In this document: positions 26,693 to 36,417 of the stretch, piece by piece
How positions within the stretch are numbered: position 1 is the stretch's first letter
Layout: every line of letters starts with the position of its first letter
Origin: Nitrospirota bacterium
Lineage (GTDB): Bacteria; Nitrospirota; Nitrospiria; JACQBW01
Assembly (NCBI GenBank): GCA_016178585.1
Contig: JACOTA010000043.1
Coordinates: forward strand, 1-51,195
DNA: 51,195 nt
Reading direction: 5' to 3'
Notes under the pieces: model-generated
The model's database searches: none
What the model saw: only the letters and a program-made list of their open reading frames with translations
What the model was told of the DNA's origin: nothing
Position numbers and translations under genes: made by a program

Positions 26693-27478
26693 TTAAGGCT
26701 GGATCAGTTGAACGGAATCTTGAAGAGAAGCATGTAAAAAGTCTGCGGCATTTGATTTATTTTGGAAGATTTCTAAATGTCCTGAACTATTGATCGTAAA
26801 AGAAGGTTCTTTATCCCCGGCTTCACCGTAAAATTTTTTTCCTCCGGCAAGGCTGTAAGCTCCAATCATTAATCTGCATTTTGTTAAATCGATTTCAGAA
26901 AGGTTCGCAACTTTAATATTGGTAATCAGGTTCCCGTAACGGTCAATGTAAATGATTTGTCCGGTGATTTTATTTTTTTCGGTTACCGGTTTCGGAATGC
27001 GAAATTTGATAGGATTTTCAATGAGTTTTCCGAAAGAGGAGCTCTCCATTTCAGTAGATAGCCAGGCGGCCACCGGGGCAAAAACATCCCTCCCGTGAAA
27101 GGTCTGTCCGATGGACGGTAAGAAGAACTTCTTTTCGGTAATTTCATACACCTGGCAGGGGTCGTCTTCTTCATAAATGTAACTGAAAAGACCGTTATCC
27201 GGGCCGAGGAAAAATCCTGATCGACTTACCACTAATATTGATTTCCGTTCACTGCCTACACCGGGGTCTACCACAACCAGATGAATACTCCCTTTCGGAA
27301 AAAAACGAAAGGAAGAATAAATGACGAAGGCGCCGTCTTGAATAGAAAAAGGGGGAATTTCATGCGTGATATCAACAATTTTGATATCGGGATTAATTTG
27401 TAAAATTACCCCTTTGACGCTCCCGACAAAGTAGTCTTTGTTCCCAAAATCGGTGGTCAGCGTAATAACAGGTTTCAT
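26693..27478 (-). CDS. SAM hydroxide adenosyltransferase (DUF62 / chlorinase-fluorinase family)
   Basis: 261 residues. The N-terminal block ITLTTDFGNKDYFVGSVKGVI, DITHEIPPFSIQDGA and VVVDPGVGSERK are typical of the family that splits S-adenosylmethionine to adenosine and methionine using hydroxide. The C-terminal IYIDRYGNLITNI block is also present. Halogenase members carry specific changes, but the hydroxide version is far more common. The start ATG follows GGGGGGTAG. It is separate from miaB by about 110 bp. Confidence 0.88.
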   Translation of the reverse strand: MKPVITLTTDFGNKDYFVGSVKGVILQINPDIKIVDITHEIPPFSIQDGAFVIYSSFRFFPKGSIHLVVVDPGVGSERKSILVVSRSGFFLGPDNGLFSYIYEEDDPCQVYEITEKKFFLPSIGQTFHGRDVFAPVAAWLSTEMESSSFGKLIENPIKFRIPKPVTEKNKITGQIIYIDRYGNLITNIKVANLSEIDLTKCRLMIGAYSLAGGKKFYGEAGDKEPSFTINSSGHLEIFQNKSNAADFLHASLQDSVQLIQP

Positions 27479-27523
27479 CTACCCCCCAATCCCTTGTTTT
27501 CACACACACGGGCAAAGCCTAAC

Positions 27524-27721
27524 AGGATGTTGAAAAACTCTTTTTACCGTCATTGCGAGCGAAGCGAAGCAATCTCCCCTTCAATAAAATCAATAAGTTC
27601 TGAATTGCGGAGCCTGTTCCGAGCAAAGCGAGGAATCTCGTCTCCGAGTTTGCTTTGGCTTCGCCTCGCAACCACTGAAATCGTTCCTCGCAAAGACATT
27701 GAACGGGCTTTTCAACATCCT
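27524..27721. mobile_element. MITE-like element with terminal inverted repeats
   Basis: Outer ends AGGATGTTGAAAA (27524-27536) and TTTTCAACATCCT (27709-27721) are perfect 13-bp inverted repeats. Inside is GTCATTGCGAGCGAAGCG-AAGCAATCTC (27549-27576) and a decayed right half (CGAGTTTGCTTTGGCTTCGC... region). No transposase lies inside. The left end is about 45 bp from the start of the SAM hydrolase, and the right end is six bases from the greA stop, so it separates these two minus-strand genes. Confidence 0.7.
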
Positions 27722-27726
27722 AACGT

Positions 27727-28203
27727 TTAAGTTTCCTCAAAAAATATTTTAGAAATTTGGTATTCTATCGTTCTTGCCGGCGCTTTTATTTTAACCGTAA
27801 CACTGACTTTTTGTCCAATCAGGGCTTTTGCCACGGGAGAATGAATTGAAATTTTATTCTCTTTTAAATCAGCTTCATCCATCCCGACCAGGGTGTATTT
27901 TCTTTCTTCTTCCGTTTCCACGTCAATGAGAACCACCGTAGCTCCGAAAACAACTTTCTCGGTTGAGAGATTGGCCGTTTCAATGACCTGAGAATCGACT
28001 AATTTTGTTTCGATCTCCCGTATTTTTCCCTCTAAAAAAGATTGGTGTTCTTTTGCGGCTGAATACTCTGCGTTTTCAGAAAGGTCGCCATGCGCCCGGG
28101 CTTCGGCAATATCAGCTATGTTTTTAGGCCGCTCTACCCGTTTGAGCCTTTCAAGCTCTTTCTGTAGTTTCTCATAGCCTTTTCGTGTCATCGGTTCTTT
28201 CAA
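27727..28203 (-). CDS. greA: transcription elongation factor GreA
   Basis: Rescues backtracked RNA polymerase by stimulating transcript cleavage. An N-terminal coiled coil carries the acidic tip DIAEARAHGDLSENAEYSAA, and the C-terminal FKBP-like domain ends SPVAKALIGQKVSVTV. 158 residues. The start is a TTG at 28203, eight bases after AAGGAGG; an ATG four codons later is too far from it. It is the last gene of the pyr operon, 37 bp after carB, so its level may vary with pyrimidine supply. Confidence 0.95.
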   Translation of the reverse strand: MKEPMTRKGYEKLQKELERLKRVERPKNIADIAEARAHGDLSENAEYSAAKEHQSFLEGKIREIETKLVDSQVIETANLSTEKVVFGATVVLIDVETEEERKYTLVGMDEADLKENKISIHSPVAKALIGQKVSVTVKIKAPARTIEYQISKIFFEET

Positions 28204-28240
28204 ATGACTTCCTCCTTAAAAAATATATTATACAAGATTT

Positions 28241-31200
28241 TTATTTTTTTTGATGATACTGCTGGAGTGACTGAACAGAAACCTGATCCTTCAACAGGGA
28301 GCTTATACCCCGAACCGCCGCCCTTGCACCGGCCATAGTGGTAAAATAGGGAATTTTTTGCTGAAGCGTCGTTTGGCGGATGGGATAAGAATCGGTTTGA
28401 GATATTTTATCCCCAACGGTATTAATTGACAATTGAATTTCCATATTTTTCATATGATCGACAACATGAGGACGTCCTTCGACGATTTTATTGACCAACC
28501 CGATTTTAACCTGGTGACGGGATAGATATTCTACGGTACCGCGGGTCCCGATGAGCTTAAAACCCAGCTCAAACAAATCCCGGGCGATCGGGAGAAGCAA
28601 TGGCTTGTCCTTCACACTTAAAAAAACCGTGCCGCTTAATGGTAAAGGGCTTCCCGCCGCCGATTGGGATTTTGCAAAAGCCTTTCCGAAATCGACATCA
28701 ATTCCCATCACTTCACCGGTCGATTTCATTTCCGGCCCGAGAATCGGATCAACCCCCGGAAATTTATTAAATGGAAAAACCGCTTCTTTAACGGCTACGT
28801 GATGAAAAACCGGCGTATCAGACAGACCAAACTCTTTTAATTTTCTCCCTACCATAAGTTTAATGGCTAATTTGGCTAAAGGCAAACCAATTGTTTTACT
28901 GACAAAGGGGACTGTCCGGGAGGCTCTTGGATTCACCTCAAGAATGAATACCTCCCCATTCTTAACGGCAAATTGAATATTGATCAAACCCACGACTTTC
29001 AAGGCTTTCGCAAGGATAATGGTTTGTCTTTTGATCTCTTTAATCAGAACCTCTGCGAGAGAAAAAGGGGGGAGAGAACAGGCGCTGTCCCCGGAATGAA
29101 TCCCCGCTTCTTCAATATGCTCCATAATCCCGCCGACGACCACCTCATCTCCGTCGGAAATCGCATCGACATCGATCTCAATGGCGTCCTCCAGATATTT
29201 ATCAATCAAGACGGGATGGGACCGCGACGCGGAAACGGCGTTTTTCATGTACTGTTCCAGGCTTGTCGAGTCATACACAATCATCATGGATTTTCCGCCC
29301 AAAACATACGAAGGGCGGACCATGACCGGATAGCCGATGGTTTCAGCGATCTTTTTAGCGCCTTCAAAGGAACGCGCCGAACCGCTTTGAGGCTGGGCCA
29401 ACTGTAAATCTTCGACTAACTTTTTAAACCGCTCGCGGTCTTCGGCTAAATCAATGGAATCGGGAGAGGTTCCCAGAATCCTTATTCCCCGTTCTTCTAA
29501 AGGCAATGCGAGTTTAAGAGGCGTCTGTCCTCCGAATTGAACAACCACCCCTTCCGGTTTTTCAGTCTCAATGATTCTCAGCACATTTTCCAGGGTCAGG
29601 GGCTCGAAATAAAGCCGGTCGGCGGTATCATAATCGGTGCTGACCGTTTCAGGGTTGCAATTAACCATAATGGTTTCGTATCCCTCTTCCTTCAGACCCA
29701 TCACGCCATGAACGCAACAATAATCAAATTCAATCCCCTGGCCAATCCGGTTCGGCCCGCCGCCAAGGATCATCACCTTTTTTTTGGCCGTCGGAGAGGC
29801 TTCGCACTCTTTTTCATAGGTAGAATAGAGGTAAGGGGTATAGGCTTCAAATTCAGCCGCGCAGGTATCTACCCGTTTAAACACAGGAACAACGCCCTGC
29901 GCCTTTCGCGATTGATAGACTTCACTTTCCGGACATCCGATCATCTCCCCTATTTTTTGGTCGGAAAAACCAAACCTTTTGGCTTTTTCCAGCCATTCAC
30001 GGGTTCGGCCGTTAGATTTATTCTGAATCATTTCCTCTTCAAACAAAACAATTTCCTTAATCTGGTAAAGAAACCATGGGTCAATGTGCGTATCATGGGC
30101 GATTTCTTCCAAAGAAAAACCCTGCCGGAACCCTTCGGCGATATAAAATATCCTTTCCGGATTGGGAACCAGGAGTTTTTCTTTAATCGCCTCTTTTTCC
30201 CGTCCTTCCGGCAATGAGGTTCCCTTCTTCAGGTCAAGACCCATCCGATCGATTTCGAGAGAAGTAATCGCTTTTTGAAGGCTTTCCTTAAACGTTCTTC
30301 CGATGGCCATCACCTCTCCGACCGACTTCATCTGCGGGGTTAAGGTTTGATCAGCCTGAGGAAATTTTTCAAAGTCAAATCGCGGGATCTTCACCACGAC
30401 ATAATCGAGCGTGGGTTCAAAGGAAGCCGGCGTTGTTCGCGTAATATCGTTTGGAATTTCGTCCAGCGTGTAGCCGACCGCTAATTTCGCGGCGATTTTG
30501 GCAATGGGGTACCCGGTGGCCTTTGAGGAAAGAGCCGAGCTTCTTGAAACCCTCGGGTTCATTTCGATGACAAACATCTTGCCATCTTTCGGGTTCAACG
30601 AAAATTGGATATTGGATCCGCCGGTTTCAACACCGATTTCACGAATCACCCGGATGGCGGCATCCCTCATTCGCTGATATTCTTTATCGCTTAACGTTTG
30701 AATCGGCGCAACCGTGATGCTGTCGCCCGTATGCACCCCCATCGGATCGATATTCTCAATCGAACAGATGATGGCGACATTGTCCGCTTTGTCCCGCATC
30801 AGTTCGAGTTCAAACTCTTTCCAGCCGATAACCGATTGTTCAATCAGGACCTCATGAGACGGACTGGCCGCAAGACCCAATTCAACCAGCTCTTCAAACT
30901 CCTCACGGTTATAGGCAATGCTTCCACCAGCCCCTCCGAGTGTAAAAGAGGCTCTGATAATCGCGGGAAAGCCGATTTCCTCGATCACGCCCAGGGCTTC
31001 TTCCTTACTCCGGGCATAACCGCTTTTCGGAGTTTCGATGCCGGCCTTTTCCATGGCTTTTTTAAAGAGCTGGCGGTTTTCCGCCTTTTTGATGGAATTG
31101 TAATTGGCTCCGATGAGACGAACATGATATTTTTCCAGCACGCCGTTTTCTACAAGTTGGACCGCGGTATTCAGCGCCGTTTGTCCTCCCATCGTCGGCA

Positions 31201-31459
31201 AGAGCGCATCGGGACGCTCAATTTCGATGATTTTCTCCACATACTCCGGAAGAATCGGTTCAATGTAGGTGGCATCGGCCAGATCGGGGTCGGTCATGAT
31301 CGTCGCGGGGTTGCTGTTGATCAGAACGACCTTAAACCCCTCCTCCCTTAAAACCTTGCAGGCCTGGGTTCCCGAATAATCAAACTCACACCCCTGTCCA
31401 ATGACAATCGGGCCGGAGCCGATAATTAAAATTTTCTTAATATCTGTTCGTTTTGGCAT
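28241..31459 (-). CDS. carB: carbamoyl phosphate synthase large subunit
   Basis: Makes carbamoyl phosphate from bicarbonate, ammonia and two ATP. 1072 residues with the two ATP-grasp halves visible as an internal duplication: [20 protein letters not shown] near the start and [18 protein letters not shown] near residue 560, [20 protein letters not shown] and [20 protein letters not shown]. The last 130 residues are the MGS-like allosteric domain. It starts on the base after the carA stop. Confidence 0.98.
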   Translation of the reverse strand: MPKRTDIKKILIIGSGPIVIGQGCEFDYSGTQACKVLREEGFKVVLINSNPATIMTDPDLADATYIEPILPEYVEKIIEIERPDALLPTMGGQTALNTAVQLVENGVLEKYHVRLIGANYNSIKKAENRQLFKKAMEKAGIETPKSGYARSKEEALGVIEEIGFPAIIRASFTLGGAGGSIAYNREEFEELVELGLAASPSHEVLIEQSVIGWKEFELELMRDKADNVAIICSIENIDPMGVHTGDSITVAPIQTLSDKEYQRMRDAAIRVIREIGVETGGSNIQFSLNPKDGKMFVIEMNPRVSRSSALSSKATGYPIAKIAAKLAVGYTLDEIPNDITRTTPASFEPTLDYVVVKIPRFDFEKFPQADQTLTPQMKSVGEVMAIGRTFKESLQKAITSLEIDRMGLDLKKGTSLPEGREKEAIKEKLLVPNPERIFYIAEGFRQGFSLEEIAHDTHIDPWFLYQIKEIVLFEEEMIQNKSNGRTREWLEKAKRFGFSDQKIGEMIGCPESEVYQSRKAQGVVPVFKRVDTCAAEFEAYTPYLYSTYEKECEASPTAKKKVMILGGGPNRIGQGIEFDYCCVHGVMGLKEEGYETIMVNCNPETVSTDYDTADRLYFEPLTLENVLRIIETEKPEGVVVQFGGQTPLKLALPLEERGIRILGTSPDSIDLAEDRERFKKLVEDLQLAQPQSGSARSFEGAKKIAETIGYPVMVRPSYVLGGKSMMIVYDSTSLEQYMKNAVSASRSHPVLIDKYLEDAIEIDVDAISDGDEVVVGGIMEHIEEAGIHSGDSACSLPPFSLAEVLIKEIKRQTIILAKALKVVGLINIQFAVKNGEVFILEVNPRASRTVPFVSKTIGLPLAKLAIKLMVGRKLKEFGLSDTPVFHHVAVKEAVFPFNKFPGVDPILGPEMKSTGEVMGIDVDFGKAFAKSQSAAGSPLPLSGTVFLSVKDKPLLLPIARDLFELGFKLIGTRGTVEYLSRHQVKIGLVNKIVEGRPHVVDHMKNMEIQLSINTVGDKISQTDSYPIRQTTLQQKIPYFTTMAGARAAVRGISSLLKDQVSVQSLQQYHQKK

Positions 31460-32578
31460 CTATACGTTAGGCGGATTCTTTTCCATGAGTTGGATAAACC
31501 GGTCGAACAAATAACCGGCGTCATGGGGACCCGGTGACGCCTCGGGATGGTACTGCACCGAAAATACCGGTAAAGACCGATGCCTCATTCCCTCAACGGT
31601 TTGGTCATTCAGATTAATATGGGTGAGTTCCATTTCAGACGAGATGGAATCGATATCTACGGCAAAACCATGATTTTGCGCCGTTATTTCAACTTTTTTC
31701 GTGGTTAAATCCATTACGGGCTGATTCCCCCCATGATGACCGAACTTTAACTTGTAGGTTTTTCCTCCCATGGCAAGACCTAAAATCTGGTGACCCAGGC
31801 AGATGCCAAAAATAGGGAGCTTACCCACAAGCTTTTCCACGTTTTTAATGGCATAAGAGACCGCCTCCGGATCACCCGGACCATTCGATAAGAGAACCCC
31901 GTCAGGCGCCAGGTCCAATACTTTCGAACAGGAGGTGTCCGCCGGAAGAACCACCACTTCACACCCTTTGTCAGAAAGCATTCTTAAAATATTTTCTTTC
32001 ACGCCAAAATCATAAACTAAAACTTTAAGTTTTTGATTTTCCGGTTTTTCCCGACTGTGGATCCAGGTATGGATATTTGAACAGGTCACCTCTTTAGCCA
32101 GATCTTGTCCTATCACCCCTCTGTTTTCCTTGAGCCTGGACAACAAAAGATCAGGATCAAAATTCAGGGTGGAAATGATTCCGAGTTTCAATCCCTCATT
32201 TCGTAAATGGCGGGTTAAAGTCCTTGTCTCAATCCCATAAATTCCAATGATATTATTCTCTTTTAAATAAGAAGTTAAAGTTTTACTTAAATAATAGTTC
32301 TGAGGGGTAAAACAGACTTCTTTAACAATCAGTCCCTCCAAAAAAGGTTTTCTTGATTCATGATCAGAGTCGTTAATCCCGTAATTTCCAATATGCGGAT
32401 AGGTCATGGTTACAAGCTGTCCCTGGTAAGACGGATCGGTAATGATTTCCTGGTACCCGGTCATGCTCGTATTGAACACGACTTCTCCGGAGGTCTCGCC
32501 CTCGGCGCCAAACGAGAACCCTTCGAAAAGTTTTCCATCTTCTAAAATCAGAACCGCTTTTTTAGCCTTCATGTTCAC
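31460..32578 (-). CDS. carA: carbamoyl phosphate synthase small subunit
   Basis: Glutamine amidotransferase subunit. N-terminal CPSase domain (about 1-145: GETSGEVVFNTSMTGYQEI), then the class I GATase domain with the nucleophile in FGICLGHQIL and the His/Glu of QYHPEASPGPHD. The start may be GTG 32578 or ATG 32572; no ribosome site separates them. The stop is followed directly by carB. Confidence 0.97.
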   Translation of the reverse strand: MNMKAKKAVLILEDGKLFEGFSFGAEGETSGEVVFNTSMTGYQEIITDPSYQGQLVTMTYPHIGNYGINDSDHESRKPFLEGLIVKEVCFTPQNYYLSKTLTSYLKENNIIGIYGIETRTLTRHLRNEGLKLGIISTLNFDPDLLLSRLKENRGVIGQDLAKEVTCSNIHTWIHSREKPENQKLKVLVYDFGVKENILRMLSDKGCEVVVLPADTSCSKVLDLAPDGVLLSNGPGDPEAVSYAIKNVEKLVGKLPIFGICLGHQILGLAMGGKTYKLKFGHHGGNQPVMDLTTKKVEITAQNHGFAVDIDSISSEMELTHINLNDQTVEGMRHRSLPVFSVQYHPEASPGPHDAGYLFDRFIQLMEKNPPNV

Positions 32579-32584
32579 TCATTT

Positions 32585-33859
32585 TCAAGATCGGTAGACG
32601 ACTTTCCCGCTGACGATTGTATACCTGACCTGTCCATTCATTTTCCAACCATTAAACGGCGTATTCCTGCTTTTTGATTTCAATTGACCTGAATCCAGAA
32701 CCCACTCGGCCAAAGGATCAAAAAGGGTGATATCAGCAAACGCCCCCTCTTCGAGAGAACCCTTTTTAATTTTTAAAATGTTCGCCGGTTGATACGTTAA
32801 TAAACCGATCATCTGCTGGAGTGAAATAACCCCTTCCCGTTCCAGAGCGAGCGAAAGGGGAAGAACCGTTTCTAAACCAATAATTCCAAAAGGAGCCTTA
32901 TCAAACTCCTGCTCTTTTTCTTCCGGACTGTGAGGGGCATGGTCTGTTGAAATGGCGTCAATCGTACCGTCTCTTAAACCGCTTTTAACCGCTTCACGAT
33001 CTTTTAACCCCCGCAACGGAGGGTTCATTTTTGCATTGGTGTTATAGCCGATTGTTGCTTCATCGGTCAAGCTGAAATAATGAGGGCAGGTTTCGGCGGT
33101 AACTGGAATTCCCCGGGCTTTTGCTTCCCGGATCAGACGAACGCCTCCTTCACTGCTGATATGGGCAAAATGAACCCGGCTTTTGGTTAAATCAGCCAGG
33201 AGAATATCCCGGGCAATCATAATTTCTTCAGCCTGGCAGGGAATTCCCCGAAGACCCATTTCGGTGGAACTGCGGCCCTCATTCATGACGCCGCCCTCTG
33301 AGAGGTGCTTGTCCTCACAATGGGGCATCACGACCAGATCAAACGATTTGGCATACTCCAACGCTCTCCGCATCATTTCGCTGTTCATCACCGGCCAGCC
33401 GTCGTCCGAAAGCGCGACGCAACCCGCTTCCTTTAATTTACCGATTTCAGCCAATTCTTGTCCCTGCGACCCTTTGGTGATGGCGCCCACCGGTAAAACA
33501 TGGACAAAGCCCTCTCGCTTAGCCTTCTCGAGAATATATTGTGTCACGGTTTCATTGTCATTCACCGGGCGGGTGTTCGGCATACAGCACACAGAGGTAA
33601 AACCACCGGCGGCGGCGGATTCCGTGCCGGAGCGGATATCTTCTTTATACTCCTGTCCGGGGTCTCTCAGGTGGACGTGAAGGTCGATAAAGCCGGGAGA
33701 GATGATCATCCCTTTGGCATCAATGACCTCTCTGCCTTTGAGATCAACCGGTTTTGACGAGACCTGTGCGACCCGGTCCCCCTCTATGACCAGATTCATC
33801 ACCTGATCGATTTTGTTTTTCGGGTCGATTAGACGTCCCCCCTGAATAACCAATCCCAT
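32585..33859 (-). CDS. pyrC: dihydroorotase
   Basis: Zinc amidohydrolase closing N-carbamoyl-aspartate. Metal site DLHVHLRDPGQEYKED at about 60-75; other ligands in MPHCED, AETCPHYF and STDHAPHS. 424 residues and this motif set are those of class I enzymes as in Gram-positives and Aquifex rather than the short E. coli type. It lies between pyrB and carA. Confidence 0.96.
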   Translation of the reverse strand: MGLVIQGGRLIDPKNKIDQVMNLVIEGDRVAQVSSKPVDLKGREVIDAKGMIISPGFIDLHVHLRDPGQEYKEDIRSGTESAAAGGFTSVCCMPNTRPVNDNETVTQYILEKAKREGFVHVLPVGAITKGSQGQELAEIGKLKEAGCVALSDDGWPVMNSEMMRRALEYAKSFDLVVMPHCEDKHLSEGGVMNEGRSSTEMGLRGIPCQAEEIMIARDILLADLTKSRVHFAHISSEGGVRLIREAKARGIPVTAETCPHYFSLTDEATIGYNTNAKMNPPLRGLKDREAVKSGLRDGTIDAISTDHAPHSPEEKEQEFDKAPFGIIGLETVLPLSLALEREGVISLQQMIGLLTYQPANILKIKKGSLEEGAFADITLFDPLAEWVLDSGQLKSKSRNTPFNGWKMNGQVRYTIVSGKVVYRS

Positions 33860-33887
33860 ACCTTATGACTCCTGTTTAAAATATCGC

Positions 33888-34808
33888 TTAAGCCGGGCCT
33901 GACAATAAAAACAACACCGCCATTCGAACGGCGATTCCGTTTGTCACCTGCTCTAAAATGACTGAGGAAACGCCATCGGCGATGTCCGGCATAATCTCCA
34001 CGCCCCGGTTCACCGGCCCCGGATGCATCACCAGAACCCCGCTTTTAGCGAATTTTAACTTTTCCCTGTTTAAACCATAAAGTTCGCTATATTCGCGAAT
34101 GGTTGGAAAAAGCCCTTTCCCCTGCCGTTCGAGCTGGAGCCTCAGCATTAAAACCACATCAACGTCTTCGATCCCTTGCTTTAAATCGTAATAAACGGTT
34201 ACCCCGCTGGCTTCAATCTCTTTAGGAATCATGGTCGGAGGTCCGACAAGCCTTACCTCAGCCCCCATCTTGGTTAAACCGGCAATATCAGATCTTGCCA
34301 CCCGGCTATGGGTAATATCCCCGACAATCGCGACCTTTACCCCTTCGAGTCTACCCAACTTTTCCCGGATCGTGTAGAGGTCCAGCAATCCCTGGGTGGG
34401 GTGTTCATGAGCCCCGTCCCCGGCGTTGATAATCGAGCTTTTAAGATGCTTTGCCAGAATATCAGGAGCTCCGGAACTGGGATGCCGTATCACGATCATA
34501 TCGGCATTCATCGCTTCTAAATTTTTCGCGGTATCAAGAAGGCTCTCCCCTTTCACCGCGCTGCTGTTTGAATGGCTGATATTGATGACATCGGCGCTTA
34601 ACCGTTTTGCGGCCAGTTCAAAGGAGGTGCGTGTACGCGTGCTCGGCTCGTAAAATAAATTAATCAGCGTTTTTCCCCGAAGGGTTGGGACCTTTTTAAT
34701 ATCCCGGGTGGCCACTTCTTTAAAAGAGACCGCCGTATCGAGAATTAATTCGATCTCTTCTTTTTGAAGGTCTTTGAGAGCAAGAAGGTCTTTTCTTTTA
34801 ATAGACAT
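33888..34808 (-). CDS. pyrB: aspartate carbamoyltransferase catalytic subunit
   Basis: Second step of pyrimidine synthesis. The carbamoyl-phosphate site [19 protein letters not shown] is at about 51-69; [14 protein letters not shown] and the MLRLQLER loop bind aspartate. 306 residues. No pyrI regulatory subunit is next to it, which fits PyrR-based control. Confidence 0.97.
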   Translation of the reverse strand: MSIKRKDLLALKDLQKEEIELILDTAVSFKEVATRDIKKVPTLRGKTLINLFYEPSTRTRTSFELAAKRLSADVINISHSNSSAVKGESLLDTAKNLEAMNADMIVIRHPSSGAPDILAKHLKSSIINAGDGAHEHPTQGLLDLYTIREKLGRLEGVKVAIVGDITHSRVARSDIAGLTKMGAEVRLVGPPTMIPKEIEASGVTVYYDLKQGIEDVDVVLMLRLQLERQGKGLFPTIREYSELYGLNREKLKFAKSGVLVMHPGPVNRGVEIMPDIADGVSSVILEQVTNGIAVRMAVLFLLSGPA

Positions 34809-34826
34809 TTACTTAAATGATGCTTT

Positions 34827-35378
34827 CTATTCCCGGCGGGAGTGCAAGATCACAACACGATCTTCCTCCCCCTCTTCTTCAAGTAATACTTTAACTTTTT
34901 CTTCCTTGCCTGTCGGAAGATTCTTTCCAACAAAATCTGCCCGAACCGGTAATTCCCGATGCCCGCGGTCAATCAGAACGGCAAGCTCGATGGCCTGCGG
35001 ACGCCCGAGATCCATCAGGCTGTCCAGCGCCGCCCGAATCGTTCTTCCGGTAAACAACACGTCGTCGACCAGGATAACCCTCTTTTTTGTAATGTCATAC
35101 GGAATCTCTGTCGTCTTCAAAACAGGATGTTCTTTTTTTGTCATTAAATCATCCCGGTAAAGGGTGATATCCAAAACCCCGATTGGGAGTTCAACCTTTT
35201 CCACTTCAAAGATCTTTTTTCGCAAACGGTTGGCCAAATGGATCCCCCCTGTGCGAATTCCCACAAGAATCAGATCAGACGTTCCTTTATTCTTCTCAAT
35301 GATTTCGTGGGCAATACGGCTAAGAGACCTTGCCATGCCGATCTTATCCAGAATCAGTTTTTCGTGAAGTTTACTCAT
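34827..35378 (-). CDS. pyrR: bifunctional pyr operon regulator / uracil phosphoribosyltransferase PyrR
   Basis: UMP-responsive RNA-binding attenuator protein with the PRTase fold. PRPP loop [31 protein letters not shown] and the dimer/RNA-binding basic patch region [19 protein letters not shown]. 183 residues. It is first in the operon and sits just behind a PyrR-binding hairpin and a terminator. No Shine-Dalgarno is seen between the terminator T-run and the ATG. Confidence 0.96.
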   Translation of the reverse strand: MSKLHEKLILDKIGMARSLSRIAHEIIEKNKGTSDLILVGIRTGGIHLANRLRKKIFEVEKVELPIGVLDITLYRDDLMTKKEHPVLKTTEIPYDITKKRVILVDDVLFTGRTIRAALDSLMDLGRPQAIELAVLIDRGHRELPVRADFVGKNLPTGKEEKVKVLLEEEGEEDRVVILHSRRE

Positions 35379-35383
35379 AGGGC

Positions 35384-35421
35384 AAAAAAAAGCCTTCTTT
35401 CTGTTAAAAAAGAAGGCTTTT
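35384..35421 (-). terminator. pyr operon attenuator (intrinsic terminator in the leader)
   Basis: On the minus strand AAAGCCTTCTTT, loop TTTAACAG, AAAGAAGGCTTT, then eight T, ending a few bases before pyrR. Its place downstream of the PyrR site shows it is the regulated terminator. Confidence 0.88.
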
Positions 35422-35483
35422 CGTAAGTCGATGACTGTTTAAATTTTGGGTGGAGAAAAAAGAATCAGGCGGCACGTCTAAAT

Positions 35484-35515
35484 CCTTTCTAGTCTCACAG
35501 GACTAGGTTTAAAGG
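35484..35515 (-). promoter_or_regulatory. PyrR-binding RNA hairpin (anti-antiterminator)
   Basis: Minus strand CCTTTAAACCTAGTCC, loop TGTGAG, ACTAGAAAGG. Stem CCTTT/AAAGG and CTAGT/ACTAG with the loop pattern AGTCC-N-GTGAG matches the PyrR consensus known from Bacillus. It starts within a few bases of the predicted transcription start. Confidence 0.85.
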
Positions 35516-35523
35516 TTCGTTTG

Positions 35524-35552
35524 ATTCTACAAAACATTCCCGCCAAAGTCAA
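35524..35552 (-). promoter_or_regulatory. sigma70-type promoter for the pyr operon
   Basis: Minus strand TTGACT (35547-35552), 17-bp spacer, TAGAAT (35524-35529). It places the transcript start near 35517, so the leader is about 140 nt. Confidence 0.85.
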
Positions 35553-35595
35553 GAAATCTTAAGGTATATTGTCGACAATTGAATAAACGGTGGCC

Positions 35596-35771
35596 AAGGC
35601 CATGGCAGGGGGGGTGGAGGAGTGGGTCGTGCGATAGAACCACGCGCGTCAGGAGGCAAACCACCTGCCTGAAACGTGTTTCATGAACGTTTTAGGCCAA
35701 AGTAAGAAGGATATACGAGGCAATAACGGTCGACGCTTTGACCCGCGAGGGAGTCACCCTGCCTTGGCCTT
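35596..35771 (+). ncRNA. candidate structured RNA, class unknown
   Basis: A 176-bp non-coding segment closed by AAGGCCATGGCAGGG (35596-35610) and CCCTGCCTTGGCCTT (35757-35771), 14 of 15 pairs. Inside are GTGGGTC / GACCCGC, a hairpin CGTGCG / CGCGCG, a hairpin TCAGGAGG / CCTgCCTGA, a hairpin AAACGT / ACGTTT and CAAAG / CTTTG. Two helices use U-G pairs that become C-A mismatches on the other strand, so plus orientation is favoured. No clear promoter was found for the plus strand; a TAATAT box precedes the minus-strand version. It lies between the pyr promoter and the end of nfuA. It does not show 6S, RNase P, tmRNA or SRP RNA signatures. Confidence 0.55.
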
Positions 35772-35785
35772 ATATTAGCGACGTC

Positions 35786-36406
35786 TTAGGATTTAAACGT
35801 GGGAATACTCCCCTTTTCATTGTTGAAAAATGGATTGGTGCCGGCAGAATGATCGGTGATGTCGATTAAATCGGTAATTTGCGGAAATTTTTCAGTGAGA
35901 ATCTTCATGACCCCATGTTTTAAGGTTTTGGCGGCCATCCCGCACCCCTGGCATCCTCCGGACATTTCAACATAAACCATGTTGTCTTTAAGGTTGACCA
36001 GACTGATATGTCCGCCATGTTCCCCTACCCCCGGATTAATCACCTCATCCAGAATTCGGGCAACTTCACGGGCCATTTCACTGTCCCAGGCAGGATTGGG
36101 ATTATCAATCACCCAGGCCTGGGTAAAACCGGCATGAACATAATCAATGACAGAACCTTTAATCAGATCTTCGGACTGCCAATCGATAAAAAACCGATAA
36201 TCACCGCAGGGTAAATTAAAATCACGTGGGTCTGCTTTTCCTTTTTCAACATAATCAAACTTATAAACAAAATCCCCTCCGCGCCGGCTTACGGTCATTT
36301 GGATCCCTTCGTAATTCCCCCCTTGAAGGGCTTCACGAACTTTTTCAACAGCCCCATCGGTCAATGTCGCGATGAGAGGCTTTTCCGCTGGTTTTTCACG
36401 ATTCAT
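35786..36406 (-). CDS. nfuA: Fe-S cluster carrier NfuA
   Basis: Delivers 4Fe-4S clusters to target proteins. The N-terminal half (about 10-105) is a degenerate A-type carrier domain without its three cysteines, and the C-terminal half is the NifU domain with the cluster-binding C152-x2-C155 (GGCQGCGMA) in the E. coli NfuA context (NPGVGEHGGHISL before, LKHGVMKIL and DLIDITDH after). 206 residues. A 68-residue gene lies 12 bp upstream, likely cotranscribed. Confidence 0.92.
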   Translation of the reverse strand: MNREKPAEKPLIATLTDGAVEKVREALQGGNYEGIQMTVSRRGGDFVYKFDYVEKGKADPRDFNLPCGDYRFFIDWQSEDLIKGSVIDYVHAGFTQAWVIDNPNPAWDSEMAREVARILDEVINPGVGEHGGHISLVNLKDNMVYVEMSGGCQGCGMAAKTLKHGVMKILTEKFPQITDLIDITDHSAGTNPFFNNEKGSIPTFKS

Positions 36407-36417
36407 ATTTTCATCTT

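Noticed and set aside
26693-27478. Fluorinase or chlorinase
   Set aside because: The family contains halogenases, but nothing here points to one and the hydroxide-using enzyme is the common form.
29537-31351. Long open frames (217-226 codons) antisense to carB
   Set aside because: Shadow frames of a conserved GC-rich coding region; carB is unambiguous.
33183-33757. Open frames antisense to pyrC
   Set aside because: Mirror of the pyrC coding frame with no ribosome site.
35596-35771. 6S RNA as identity of the structured element
   Set aside because: Length and closing helix fit, but the inside looks branched rather than rod-like and the conserved 6S strings were not seen.
35596-35771. Cobalamin riboswitch, suggested by CAGGAGG and CCTGCC and by GACCCGCGAG
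   Set aside because: The core GGGAA/GGTG, CCCGCACTG and GCCACTG elements are missing, and the next gene in either direction is not B12-related.
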